Below the pieces are notes generated by a model. That model saw only the letters and a list, made by a program, of their open reading frames with translations, did no database searches and was not told the origin of the DNA. A stretch of 64,000 bases of DNA from Bacteroidota bacterium (GTDB taxonomy: Bacteria; Bacteroidota; Bacteroidia; Chitinophagales; Chitinophagaceae): positions 1 through 64,000 of the forward strand of contig JAEWKC010000025.1 in assembly GCA_023386235.1 (NCBI GenBank), written 5' to 3'. Numbering within the stretch: the first letter of the stretch is position 1; each line of letters begins with the position of its first letter. Positions 53,139-61,874 of the stretch are shown here, piece by piece. A program made the translations under genes and the position numbers.

Positions 53139-53587
53139 TGGAATTTACGCTGAGAAGAGCCGAGAGAAAAGACTGCTTAAAAATAATGGAACTGGTAAGA
53201 GAGCTGGCGGCATTTGAAAAAGCGCCCGAACAGGTAAGCGTGTCGCAGCAACATTTTGAAGAGAGTGGCTTTGGCCAGCACCCTGTATGGTGGGGCTTTG
53301 TAGTGGAGTATCAGCAGCAGATTGTAGCCGCTGCTATTTATTACATTCGCTATTCTACCTGGAAAGGTCAGCGTATGTACCTGGAAGATATTATTGTTAC
53401 CGAAGCCTATCGGGGCAAAGGAATAGGAACCCTGCTTTTTGAAGAGCTGGTAAAAGAAGCTAAAGAGAAAAACTTTTCAGGAATGATGTGGCAGGCGCTG
53501 GACTGGAACACGCCGGCTATTGATTTTTACAAAAAGTTCGGAGCACGTGTAGATAGCGAATGGGTAAACTGTTCGCTGGATTTTTAA
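53138..53587 (+). CDS. GNAT-family N-acetyltransferase
   Basis: This 149-residue protein has the GNAT fold: beta1 FTLRRAERKDCLKIMELV, beta4 MYLEDIIVTEAYRGKGIGTLLFEEL (motif A with the acetyl-CoA-binding R-G-K-G-I-G loop), and NTPAIDFYKKFGARVDSEW (motif B). It resembles the diamine-acetyltransferase-like branch. The substrate is unknown. It is translationally coupled to rnhB. Confidence 0.92.
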   Translation: MEFTLRRAERKDCLKIMELVRELAAFEKAPEQVSVSQQHFEESGFGQHPVWWGFVVEYQQQIVAAAIYYIRYSTWKGQRMYLEDIIVTEAYRGKGIGTLLFEELVKEAKEKNFSGMMWQALDWNTPAIDFYKKFGARVDSEWVNCSLDF

Positions 53588-53609
53588 CAATTACATTTCT
53601 AAATCCTGT

Positions 53610-53617
53610 TATCTTTG
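53610..53617 (+). promoter_or_regulatory. -7 promoter box before lptF/lptG-like gene
   Basis: TATCTTTG fits TAnnTTTG, 20 bases before the ATG of the LptF/LptG-like gene. It is in the short 50-base gap after the GNAT gene, so this gene probably has its own start of transcription. Confidence 0.45.
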
Positions 53618-53637
53618 CAGGATAATCGTTTCTGTGC

Positions 53638-54750
53638 ATGAAAATTCTTGACTGGTACATAATAAAAAAGTTTTTGTCTACTTTCTTCTTTGCCATATTC
53701 ATCTTCACGGTAATAGCCGTGGTTATTGACTTTGGCGAGAAAACAGACGACTTTGTAAAGACCGGCTGGGGATTTATAGAGATTTTTACCAACTATTACA
53801 TTGCTTTTATACCGCATATTGTAGCATTGCTGTTTCCGTTGTTTGTATTTATCGCTGTTATTTTCTTTACTTCTAAAATGGCTACCCGCAGCGAGATTAT
53901 CGCTATACTGGCCAGTGGTACCAGCTTTCAGCGTTTTTTGCTCCCTTATTTTGTCACCAGTATTTTTCTGGCAGTCGGGCTTTTTTTCGCAAGCGCTTAC
54001 TTAGTACCACGCTCAGAAGTAAAGCGTACTTATTTTGAAACCAACTATGTGAATGTACATTCTGGTTATTATCAAATGACACAAACACAGCCTAACATGT
54101 ATTATAAAGTTGATTCTTTTACTTATGTGGGCATCCGGAGCTACGACACTGTGGCTAAAAGGGGCGGTCCTATTTATTTGTGGGAAATAAAAAACGCCAA
54201 AGCTACATATAATATGCGTGCTCCCAATATTTTCTGGGACACCGCAGGCGCCGCCAAAAAGAAAATTGCCGGCACCTGGAAGCTGGATGATGTATTTGAA
54301 AGAAAAATAGATTCCTTACAAGAAAAAATAACCATAGATTCAAAAAAAGATTTTAAATTCAACTTTACACCTTTCGATTTAAGAACAGACCAGTTTGCCG
54401 AAGATGTGCTTACTACCCCTGAACTTAAAAACCATATAAAAATAGAACAACAACGCGGCGGAGAAAATACCAATTTATTTTTGATGGAGCTATATCGCCG
54501 CACAGCTACGCCATTCTCCGTAGTTATTCTTACGCTGATTGGCGCTATCATTGCTTCTCGCAAAGTGCGTGGTGGCAACGGTATGCACCTGGCGATCGGT
54601 TTTGTGCTGGCAGCTTTGTATGTGGTAATGGACCGCTTCTCTACCGTATTCTCTACCAAAGGCAACCTCGACCCGCTTATAGCTGCCTGGATACCTAATA
54701 TTATTTTTATTTTCGTTGCTTTTTATCTGTATAAAAAAGCGCCCAAATAA
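53638..54750 (+). CDS. LptF/LptG-family (YjgP/YjgQ) permease
   Basis: This 370-residue inner-membrane protein of the LPS export ABC transporter has three N-terminal helices (FLSTFFFAIFIFTVIAVVIDF, HIVALLFPLFVFIAVIFFTSKM, YFVTSIFLAVGLFFASAYLV), a beta-jellyroll periplasmic domain (about 115-280) and three C-terminal helices (PFSVVILTLIGAIIASRKVRGGN, HLAIGFVLAALYVVMDRFS, AAWIPNIIFIFVAFYLY). It moves lipopolysaccharide from the inner membrane towards LptA together with LptB. A cyclophilin gene lies 7 bases downstream. Confidence 0.93.
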   Translation: MKILDWYIIKKFLSTFFFAIFIFTVIAVVIDFGEKTDDFVKTGWGFIEIFTNYYIAFIPHIVALLFPLFVFIAVIFFTSKMATRSEIIAILASGTSFQRFLLPYFVTSIFLAVGLFFASAYLVPRSEVKRTYFETNYVNVHSGYYQMTQTQPNMYYKVDSFTYVGIRSYDTVAKRGGPIYLWEIKNAKATYNMRAPNIFWDTAGAAKKKIAGTWKLDDVFERKIDSLQEKITIDSKKDFKFNFTPFDLRTDQFAEDVLTTPELKNHIKIEQQRGGENTNLFLMELYRRTATPFSVVILTLIGAIIASRKVRGGNGMHLAIGFVLAALYVVMDRFSTVFSTKGNLDPLIAAWIPNIIFIFVAFYLYKKAPK

Positions 54751-54757
54751 TACGCTT

Positions 54758-55423
54758 ATGTTTAAAAGTTTCGCACTATTCACGCTCTTTGCCGTAGTTT
54801 CTTGTATCGCTTATGCTCAAAAGTACCGGGCAATAATTGTTACAGATCATGGTAATGTAAAATTGCAACTGTTTGATAAAACACCGATACATAGAGACAA
54901 CTTTGTAAAGCTGGCTAAGGAACATTTTTACGACGGCGTTCTTTTCCACAGAGTAATTCCAGAATTTATGATACAGGGCGGAGACCCGGACTCTAAAACA
55001 GCTGCGTCAGGCCAATTGCTGGGCGAAGGCGATTTAGGATACAGGCTTCCCACTGAATTTGTTCCGGCATATTTTCATAAAAGAGGCGCATTGGCGCAAG
55101 CCAGAGACGATAATCCTGAAAAGGAGTCGTCGGCCTCGCAATTTTATATAGTTGCAGGTAAGAAATTTACTGACGATGATTTTGAAAAACTCAGACAAAA
55201 AAGAAACGTTGTAGTGCCGGAATGGAGAAAACAAACTTACCGCGAAGTTGGCGGCGCACCGCATTTAGACAGCAATTATACTGTTTACGGGCAAGTATTA
55301 AAAGGAATGGAAGTAATAGAGACCATCATTAACCAGGCCAGGGATAAAAACGACAGACCCTTACAAGATCAGAAGATACAGACCATTAAAATACGGAAAA
55401 GATTCTTAGGCGTTTATTGGTAG
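54758..55423 (+). CDS. Exported cyclophilin-type peptidyl-prolyl isomerase
   Basis: The 221-residue protein has a signal peptide (FALFTLFAVVSCIAYAQ) and a cyclophilin domain: DHGNVKLQLFDKTPIHRDNFVKLAKEHFYDGVLFHRVIPEFMIQGGDPDSK, FHKRGALAQARDD, SASQFYIVAG and NYTVYGQVLKGMEVIETI. The catalytic Arg (FHRVIPEFMIQGG) and Phe/Met pocket residues are visible. A longer insertion (KKFTDDDFEKLRQKRN...) before the last strands is usual in Bacteroidetes. The ATG at 54758 is the likely start; the longer frame into lptF is unnecessary. Confidence 0.93.
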   Translation: MFKSFALFTLFAVVSCIAYAQKYRAIIVTDHGNVKLQLFDKTPIHRDNFVKLAKEHFYDGVLFHRVIPEFMIQGGDPDSKTAASGQLLGEGDLGYRLPTEFVPAYFHKRGALAQARDDNPEKESSASQFYIVAGKKFTDDDFEKLRQKRNVVVPEWRKQTYREVGGAPHLDSNYTVYGQVLKGMEVIETIINQARDKNDRPLQDQKIQTIKIRKRFLGVYW

Positions 55424-55448
55424 TTGTTTCTTTCTTTCTCTCCAATCC

Positions 55449-55949
55449 TTATCCTTGCATCTCTTCATGAGTAGGACCATACAAACCAGGAACTTTGTTT
55501 CCCGAAGCTCTTAAGTGTGCTACCAGTTCTCCCCGATGATGATAAAGATGATTGAAAAGAAATCCTCTAATCATAGCTATTTTAGGACTAGGAGGAATAA
55601 CGACTTGTCCGCTGGCAGTCATGCTCCAGTCATTAAAATAAGTAGCTTCATCCGAGTCTTCGAGAACTTGTTTAGCTTCTAAAAAATTTTCTTCAAATCT
55701 TTTTACAATGTTCTCTGCTTTTGTAAGATTAATTTCTTTGTTTTCTAACTTAGCAATATCAAAAACATCATAGTTAAAAGTGCCGTCGAACCAGCTATAA
55801 ATATTGGCGATATGAGTTGCTAATTGAGCTATAGACCATAGCTGTGGTTGAGGTCTGTAGTCCAGTGCAGTGTCAGGAATAGCCTTTAAGAGCTTACGCG
55901 TATTTTCTGCTTCATGCAAAAACTCATTGATGAACCCTTTTTTACTCAT
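55449..55949 (-). CDS. DinB-family protein
   Basis: The 166-residue cytosolic protein has the DinB four-helix-bundle pattern with the metal-binding histidines: QLATHIANIYSW (first His) and LFNHLYHHRGELVAHLRASG (HxxxH pair), the order H...HxxHH expected of the family. It often binds a divalent metal and in some members acts as a bacillithiol or glutathione S-transferase-like enzyme. The internal ATG (MSKKGFINEFLHEAE) at 55949 is preferred over an upstream one. Convergent with the cyclophilin gene. Confidence 0.88.
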   Translation of the reverse strand: MSKKGFINEFLHEAENTRKLLKAIPDTALDYRPQPQLWSIAQLATHIANIYSWFDGTFNYDVFDIAKLENKEINLTKAENIVKRFEENFLEAKQVLEDSDEATYFNDWSMTASGQVVIPPSPKIAMIRGFLFNHLYHHRGELVAHLRASGNKVPGLYGPTHEEMQG

Positions 55950-56008
55950 AATAAAATGTTTTAATGAAGATAAAAGTTTTTTTCTATGAGTTTGCAAATT
56001 CACAAAAA

Positions 56009-56040
56009 AATAATAGCCGAAATTTTCTTCGGCTATTATT
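56009..56040 (-). terminator. Intrinsic terminator after the TerC gene
   Basis: A 13-base-pair stem (56009-56021 with 56028-56040) with a 6-base loop, followed on the minus strand by seven T residues, stands 22 bases past the TerC stop. Confidence 0.9.
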
Positions 56041-56061
56041 TGAATAGGAGTGTATGAGTAT

Positions 56062-56889
56062 TTATTCTAAATTTCTATTAGGATTTGTAGCTTCCAACTC
56101 TTTAGCTTTTTCCTGCTTTTTTCTCAGGTTGATATTGAGTAGTTCCACCGCTAAGCTAAACGCCAGACAAGAGTAAATGATATTTTTACTGATGTGCTGG
56201 TGTATGCCTTCTGCAACTAACAACACACCTATTACTACCAGGAAGCTTAAGGCCAGCATCTGCAGGCTCGGGTGTTTGTTGATAACGCGGCTTACAGGCC
56301 CGGCAAATATCATCATGATGCTGATAGCTACAACTACCGCTATAATCATCAGCGCTACATTATCTACCAATCCTATTGCTGTCAGGATTGAATCAAGCGA
56401 GAAAACCATATCAATAAGAATGATCTGTACAATCACCGAAGCCATTAAATTGCCTACGCCGTTGGTTTTGGGCTTGCTAATCTCATGATGCCCCACCTGC
56501 ATTTTTGAGTGTATCTCTAATGTACTTTTTACAATCAGGAATATACCTCCGGCCAGCAGTATAATGTCTTTCCAGCTTAGCTGGAGCGGGCCGTCGGTTT
56601 GAGGATCGCCAAACCAGTCAAGCGTAAGCACAGGTTCACTAAGACTGATGATCCACCCGATCATTAATAGAAGTATTATTCTAAAAATCATGGCAAAGCT
56701 TAAGCCTATGTTCCTGGCTTTTGCCTGCTGATGCTTAGGTAATTTATTTGCTAAAATGGAAATGAAAATGATATTGTCTACGCCCAATACCACTTCCAGG
56801 AAAGTAAGCGTAAGCAGACTTATCCATACTCCGGGATCGGCAAAGTTAGGCCAATGCAGGTTGGAGAAAAGATCGATGAAAAGCATCAT
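56062..56889 (-). CDS. TerC-family integral membrane protein
   Basis: This is a 275-residue protein with seven or so hydrophobic helices: ISLLTLTFLEVVLGVDNIIFISIL (first helix with conserved acidic residue), SFAMIFRIILLLMIGWIISL, IILLAGGIFLIVKSTLEIH, VIVQIILIDMVFSLDSILTAIGL (second conserved Asp), and further helices. The paired LGVDN and FSLDS motifs are the TerC signature. These proteins export metal ions such as manganese. I use the ATG at 56889, since the TTG-based longer start would add an unneeded tail. Confidence 0.9.
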   Translation of the reverse strand: MMLFIDLFSNLHWPNFADPGVWISLLTLTFLEVVLGVDNIIFISILANKLPKHQQAKARNIGLSFAMIFRIILLLMIGWIISLSEPVLTLDWFGDPQTDGPLQLSWKDIILLAGGIFLIVKSTLEIHSKMQVGHHEISKPKTNGVGNLMASVIVQIILIDMVFSLDSILTAIGLVDNVALMIIAVVVAISIMMIFAGPVSRVINKHPSLQMLALSFLVVIGVLLVAEGIHQHISKNIIYSCLAFSLAVELLNINLRKKQEKAKELEATNPNRNLE

Positions 56890-56926
56890 AGTTTTAATTG
56901 TGTTTATATAATTGCGCGAAGCTACA

Positions 56927-56958
56927 AAAAAAGACAATTATTAATAATTGTCTTTTTT
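56927..56958 (-). terminator. 32-base perfect palindrome terminator after the TPR gene
   Basis: The core GACAATTATT and its inverse, flanked by six A and six T residues, form a perfect palindrome of 32 bases just beyond the stop of the TPR gene at 56965. In the minus-strand transcript it is a self-complementary hairpin with a T-run. It also lies in the 5' region of TerC. Confidence 0.8.
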
Positions 56959-56964
56959 ATTTTT

Positions 56965-57972
56965 TTAAAAATAATTTTGGCCTCCAACCGGGAATTTCAA
57001 AACCGATACATTGAAGTACCTGGTAAATTCACTGAGTTGCCCTTCGTTCATCTTGGCCCAGTTTCTGAACTGGTCTGCATTGTAGGAAGAGAAAAGCCAC
57101 CTGTTGTACGCGTCAAAAGTGCCTGATTTCAGCATCATTCTGTTTCTGTCAAACAAAGCGAAAGGAAATTTCTGGTCATTACCTTGTTGATACCAATCTA
57201 CAATGAACTGTCCGCGCAGGGCCGCCAAAGATTCGGGTGTTACACCATCGGCTACTACCTGGTCAAACTTGCGGTACGATTCTGCCAAAGCTCTTTCAAA
57301 ATCATTTCTGCCGGTTATATATTTATTTAAATAGCTGGCATTGGAAAACATTGTTTTGTACTGTTCCAGGATTAGCTTACGCATTTCAATGGTTCTGTTG
57401 GTTTTGTTTTCCATGTTTACAAAAACTTCCGCGTTGAGTAATGATCTTAATGCATTTTGATTTTTTGCATAGGCATTAGCGAGGTAATAATAATTGTTAC
57501 TGATATTAGGATCGATTTTTATGCCTTTTTCCCAAATGGAAATGGCCTGATCCTGCTGCGCATTGTCTGCATAGGCAGAGCCCAATTCAGCATATAATAT
57601 AGCGCTGCGGGGATATTTGGTAATTCCCTGTCCGTATGCGTCAATACTTTCGTTGTACTTTTTCGCCATTCTGTAAGCAGAGCCTAGTATTTGAAAAGCC
57701 TGCTCATCTGCCATATCTCTTTCTATTAAATCTTTACCCAAATCTATGGCCTTGTCAAAATCGCCTTTCAGGTAAGTATAATAAGCAATGTCTCTTAAAA
57801 GTGCGGCATCGTTCGGTGCAGATTCAGAAACTTTATTAAGCACTTCTAAAGCTTTGTCATAATCGCCTTTCTTTGCCAGGTCAAAAGCCTGCCCCTGTGC
57901 CACTTCTACATTTACTTGTGCCGAGGTTAGGATACTTAATAATAAAAATGGTAATAAGAATAATTTCTTCAT
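56965..57972 (-). CDS. Exported tetratricopeptide-repeat protein
   Basis: The 335-residue protein has a signal peptide (LFLLPFLLLSILTSAQV) and at least four TPR units: AFDLAKKGDYDKALEVLNKV, AYYTYLKGDFDKAIDLGKDLIERD, AYRMAKKYNESIDAYGQGI and GSAYADNAQQDQAISIWEKGIKI, plus a non-repeat C-terminal half (residues about 190-335). The periplasmic location is inferred from the signal. The function is unknown. It appears monocistronic with its own terminator. Confidence 0.85.
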   Translation of the reverse strand: MKKLFLLPFLLLSILTSAQVNVEVAQGQAFDLAKKGDYDKALEVLNKVSESAPNDAALLRDIAYYTYLKGDFDKAIDLGKDLIERDMADEQAFQILGSAYRMAKKYNESIDAYGQGITKYPRSAILYAELGSAYADNAQQDQAISIWEKGIKIDPNISNNYYYLANAYAKNQNALRSLLNAEVFVNMENKTNRTIEMRKLILEQYKTMFSNASYLNKYITGRNDFERALAESYRKFDQVVADGVTPESLAALRGQFIVDWYQQGNDQKFPFALFDRNRMMLKSGTFDAYNRWLFSSYNADQFRNWAKMNEGQLSEFTRYFNVSVLKFPVGGQNYF

Positions 57973-58016
57973 AACTGTACTTTATTTATCTTTTAAAAAT
58001 TTATATGGATGTGTTT

Positions 58017-58652
58017 TTATTGAAAATCATCTGCAACCGACCGATTTGATTGTTCTATTAATGCAAGCAGCTCTTCCTTGCCTGTTTTTTTAGTAGCGCT
58101 GGTTACTATTACCTGTGGCAAAAACTGTCTTGTTGCCCTTAGCTCATCCAAAAATGCTGCCACATTTCTTTCTACCACGCCGGGTTTTTCCTTATCTGCT
58201 TTGGTAAATATCAGCGTAAAAGGAATTTCCCAATCATATATCTGATGTATAAATTCCACATCAATTTTCTGTGGTTTATGGCGGCTGTCTATTAGTACAA
58301 ACAGGTTTACCAGGTTTTCCCGGTTGAGTAGATAATCTTCTATCATCCTGCTCCATGCTTTACGATCGGTCTTTGCTTTTTTAGCGTAGCCGTAGCCGGG
58401 CAGATCTACCAGAAACCACAAGTTGGTATTGCCTTTTTTTTCGGAGCTGTCTATTAAAAAATGATTAATCAGCTGTGTTTTTCCGGGTGTAGCAGACGTT
58501 TTAGCCAGGTTTTGGCGGTTGGTGATTAAATTAATCAAAGATGATTTACCCACATTACTTCTGCCAATAAAGGCATATTCGGGCTTATCTGCCGGCGGAC
58601 ACTTTTGATAGCTGGGACTGGATACTACGTATTGAGCGTTTTTTATCTGCAT
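58017..58652 (-). CDS. engB: Ribosome-biogenesis GTPase EngB (YihA/YsxC)
   Basis: This 211-residue GTPase has G1 GRSNVGKSSLI (residues 30-40), G2 region SATPGKTQLINHF, G3 DLPGYGYAKKAK, G4 FTKADKE and G5 TSATKKTG. It aids assembly of the large ribosomal subunit. A -7-like TAAATTTG on the minus strand (58666-58673) precedes the ATG by 13 bases. The gene stands alone between the TPR and LRR genes. Confidence 0.96.
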   Translation of the reverse strand: MQIKNAQYVVSSPSYQKCPPADKPEYAFIGRSNVGKSSLINLITNRQNLAKTSATPGKTQLINHFLIDSSEKKGNTNLWFLVDLPGYGYAKKAKTDRKAWSRMIEDYLLNRENLVNLFVLIDSRHKPQKIDVEFIHQIYDWEIPFTLIFTKADKEKPGVVERNVAAFLDELRATRQFLPQVIVTSATKKTGKEELLALIEQSNRSVADDFQ

Positions 58653-58714
58653 AATTTATTGTGTACAAATTTAATCATTGTTGCGCAACAAACAGGCAAT
58701 AAAACTATAAAACT

Positions 58715-58744
58715 AAAAAGAGTCCCCAACCAGAGACTCTTTTT
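58715..58744 (-). terminator. Intrinsic terminator after the LRR gene
   Basis: A 10-base-pair stem (58715-58724 with 58735-58744) with a 10-base loop, flanked by A/T runs, sits 21 bases after the end of the LRR protein gene. Confidence 0.85.
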
Positions 58745-58765
58745 ATATGGAGAATTTATTAAATT

Positions 58766-60543
58766 TTATTTTCTAACCGCTTCCTGTATTTTCAACACTT
58801 TTGTAGTGCCGTATTTATCTACCTGGCTCAGGCGTACAAATATTTTCTCTCCGGCTTTTGTCTCTCCAATCAAATCTGATTTTTGACAGGAGAAATACCC
58901 GACCGTCATTGCTATCGCCAATATACTTAATACAATTCTTTTTCTTTTGTTTACCCCGGGTATAAATAACCCAAACAACAAGGTCATTGCCAACATGCTT
59001 AAAGCACTGCTTAAGCTGATTTTAAACGAATAATCTATACCTGTGGTAGAATTACCATTTTCCGCTTTTGATTTTACCTCTCCTATTTTTTTCCATCCAT
59101 CAATACCGTTAGTAGAAATCTCAATAATAAACTGAGCATTATTGGTTTCAGAAATAGTGTTCCAGTCTATCAATAATTCTCCGTTTTTAATAAATGTAGT
59201 CAACTTGCCAAATCCAGCAGACAATATACTTGTAATTGTATGCTTGTTGGAGTAAAGAATCAATCTTTCTCCTTCTACGGCAGGCACCGTCCATTCATCA
59301 TGTTCTGCCGTTGCAAAAATCTCATCTCCGTTCTGCAGGTTATAGGCAGAGTCTTGTAAATTTATAGTGGAACTGCCATGAATGCTTGTAATAAGCGTGG
59401 GGTCTCCCGTCGGGCCAATCTTATACCAATTGTATGTAATATTGGAAACGGTGCCTCCCGAATTGGAAGCATCGGCTGTGGTTCCTGAAACAATTAAATC
59501 GTAAGTTGCTTGTGTATTGTAGGTAAAGCCCGACTTTGCCGGATTCTGCAAATAAGTTGCTAAATTAGGGTTGGTAATATTTTCAAAGCTGGTAAAATCA
59601 TACAAGTTATCTCCGATTAAATAATACTGTAAGGTATTTAAGTTGGTGCCGGTAATGTTGGACGGCGTTCCCGAAAACTGATTGCTATATAACATTAACT
59701 GCGTTAAGTTAAGATGGTTATAGTCCGGAACCTGGCCGCTAAATTCATTGCTTGAAGCATAAATTACTTTTAAATTGGGCGAATTGGTAAATGTAGGCAA
59801 TGGGCCGCTCAGTTGATTTTCAAATACCAATACATCTGTCAATTGCGTATGGACTTCCAGCCCGGTGATAGATCCCGTAAATTTATTTTGCGCAAGCACT
59901 AAATATTTTAAATTAGGACTGCCGGAAAAATCAGGAATAGTACCGGTGATTCCGCCTCCGTAATAGTTCTGATTCTTTACATCAAAGCGCCATAAAGCAG
60001 GTAAGCTGTAAGAAGGCGCTACACAGGTAAACCTATTGTAATATCCCTGAAATACAGCCAGCTTGGGAACGGAGGTAAATGCGGGCACGCAGCCTCCTAG
60101 TCTGTAATTATATATTACGTATAAATTAGCGAGCTCGGGCATATTGGTTGGTTCTTCAAAAATGCCGTTAAGCCCTGTTCGTTGTATTCTTAAATCTATT
60201 ACTTTAGGCATGCCCGTAAAAGCAGGAAGATTTCCGGTAAGCCCGTAAGCACTATTGATATAGAAAGTTTTAAGCTCGGGCAGTTGTACATCTTTTATAG
60301 AAGAAAAGTCTCTTGAAGATTTCTGCTATCTAAATTCAATTTAGTCACTCTTCCGTTGGTTAAAGTTACACCTGCCCAGGTAGACATTGGCTGAGATAGA
60401 TCCCAGGGGGTAGTCCAGCCGGAGCCACCTAAATTGTTGTATATTTCTATAAGTGCCTGTCGGTCTGCGGCATTTTCCTGCGCCTTACCGGCAAAAGGAA
60501 AAAACGCTAATAAGAAAAGGAGGATGGATAAGATTGGTTTCAT
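58766..60543 (-). pseudogene. Leucine-rich-repeat surface protein, split by a frameshift
   Basis: Two minus-strand frames together encode one long LRR protein. The 82-residue first part (60295-60543) has a signal peptide (ILSILLFLLAFFPFAGKAQ) and an LRR N-terminal cap (RQALIEIYNNLGGSGWTT ... GRVTKLNLDSRNL), then stops. The rest, 58766 up to about 60310, is one frame off; reading it there restores DFSSIKDVQLPELKTFYINSAYGLTGNLPAFTGMPK, so an effective one-base loss lies near 60306-60318. About ten LRR units follow. The C-terminus has a beta domain (LLIDWNTISETNNAQFIIEIS), a hydrophobic hairpin (SALSMLAMTLLFGLF), a basic turn (NKRKR), a second helix ending GYFSC (lipobox-like), and a final KIFVRLSQVDKYGTTKVLKI strand. 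Either a pseudogene, a sequencing error, or a frame-dependent gene. Confidence 0.75.
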
Positions 60544-60686
60544 TGTGTGTGTGGTGTTTTGTTGTTAAAGATTATTCTTGTTTGCTTTCGGAAAACAAAA
60601 AAGCAAACAATCATTTTATTTAGGAGCAAAAGTATAATACAAAAAGTTTATATAATTTTAAGAAAAACCTATACTTATCATAAAAA

Positions 60687-60714
60687 AAAGTCATACTTGA
60701 AAAAGTATGACTTT
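60687..60714 (-). terminator. Intrinsic terminator after the DUF2795 gene
   Basis: A 12-base-pair perfect stem (60687-60698 with 60703-60714) and a 4-base loop, with A-run on the plus strand (T-run in the minus-strand transcript), lies 24 bases past the DUF2795 stop. Confidence 0.88.
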
Positions 60715-60738
60715 AAATAATCTGGAAACGGATAAGAT

Positions 60739-60960
60739 TTAATACTCGTCTTCGTTAAACATAAAATCTTCCTGGCTCGGATAATCGGGCCATATGTCTT
60801 CAATGCTTTCATACACTTCTGCTTCATCATCCAGTTCCTGAAGGTTTTCTACCACTTCAATAGGCGCACCTGAACGAATAGCGTAATCAATCAGTTCATC
60901 TTTTGTAGCCGGCCATGGTGCTTCTTCCAAATAGCTTGCTAATTCTAAACTCCAAAACAT
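60739..60960 (-). CDS. DUF2795-family small acidic protein
   Basis: This 73-residue protein has the DUF2795 motif (FWSLELASYLEEAPWPATKDELIDYAIRSGAPIEVVENLQEL) and an acidic, disordered-looking tail (DDEAEVYESIEDIWPDYPSQEDFMFNEDEY). Proteins of this length and composition are very widespread in Bacteroidetes, with unknown function. The ATG start and its own terminator make it a real gene. Divergent from the LolD-type ATPase gene. Confidence 0.88.
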   Translation of the reverse strand: MFWSLELASYLEEAPWPATKDELIDYAIRSGAPIEVVENLQELDDEAEVYESIEDIWPDYPSQEDFMFNEDEY

Positions 60961-61079
60961 ATATTATAGTTTTTATAAGTTATTTCTAATTTTCGGCAAA
61001 TGTATCATTTCGTTCCGAACAAAATCAATATTGACCAATAAATATTTTAAAATATTTCTTTTTTTTTGCTGCAATACTT

Positions 61080-61087
61080 TAGGTTTG
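61080..61087 (+). promoter_or_regulatory. -7 promoter box for the LolD-type gene
   Basis: TAGGTTTG fits TAnnTTTG, 24 bases before the ATG at 61112. It lies within a longer open frame that has a TTG-type start, so it argues for the later ATG. Confidence 0.45.
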
Positions 61088-61111
61088 CACATTAAGCAGA
61101 AAACAAAAACT

Positions 61112-61768
61112 ATGCTAAAGGCTGTAAACATTCATAAAAGATACGCAGATTTGGAAGTGCTCAAAGGGGTTAGCCTCGAAATTGCCCAAAGAGAAATCGT
61201 TTCTATTGTTGGCTCATCGGGGGCGGGCAAGAGCACCTTGCTGCATATTCTCGGCACTTTAGACAAGCCCGACCAGGGAGAGATTTACTTGAACGAAGAA
61301 TCGGTACATCTGCTGAAAGGCAATAAACTGGCTGCTTTCCGCAATGCGCATATTGGGTTTATTTTCCAGTTTCATCATTTGCTACCGGAGTTTACGGCAT
61401 TAGAAAACGTATGTATTCCCGGCTGGCTGGCCAAGCGTAAGAAAAAAGAAGTGGAAGAAAATGCCAAAGAACTTTTGCATTTATTAGGCTTATCAGACCG
61501 GCTTGAAAACAAACCACACGCTCTAAGTGGCGGCGAGCAACAGCGCGTAGCGGTTGCCAGGGCGCTTATAAACAATCCTGCAATTGTATTTGCCGACGAG
61601 CCTACGGGAAACCTCGACAGTAAAAATGCTAAAGAACTTCATGAATTGTTTTTTCATTTAAGAGAAAAGTTTGATCAGACGTTTCTTATCGTTACACACA
61701 ACAAGGAACTGGCCGGCATGAGCGACCGCATTCTTACAATGAAAGACGGAACAATCATTAATGAATAA
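61112..61768 (+). CDS. LolD-type ABC transporter ATPase
   Basis: This 218-residue ATPase has Walker A GSSGAGKS (34-41), the Q-loop GFIFQFHHLLPEFTALENV, the signature LSGGEQQRVAVARAL, Walker B IVFADEPTGNLDS and the switch His in VTHNK. The LLPEFTALENV wording is that of the LolD/MacB-type lipoprotein-export family. The start at 61112 (MLKAVNIHKRY) is selected since upstream residues are hydrophobic and unlike the family. The LolC/E-type permease at 28263 may be its partner, though the two are about 32 kb apart. Confidence 0.93.
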   Translation: MLKAVNIHKRYADLEVLKGVSLEIAQREIVSIVGSSGAGKSTLLHILGTLDKPDQGEIYLNEESVHLLKGNKLAAFRNAHIGFIFQFHHLLPEFTALENVCIPGWLAKRKKKEVEENAKELLHLLGLSDRLENKPHALSGGEQQRVAVARALINNPAIVFADEPTGNLDSKNAKELHELFFHLREKFDQTFLIVTHNKELAGMSDRILTMKDGTIINE

Positions 61769-61874
61769 TGAATAAGTAATAATTAATAGTACTCTTCTTT
61801 TTGTTTTTTATCTATCGTGAAAGTATTACAACCCTTTTCTCTTTTTCTGCATTTATATTACTGAACGCTAAATT

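Noticed and set aside
56927..56958. The 32-base palindrome as a recombination site or operator
   Set aside because: It begins 7 bases after the stop of the TPR gene and ends in an A/T run on both sides, so a terminator explains it.
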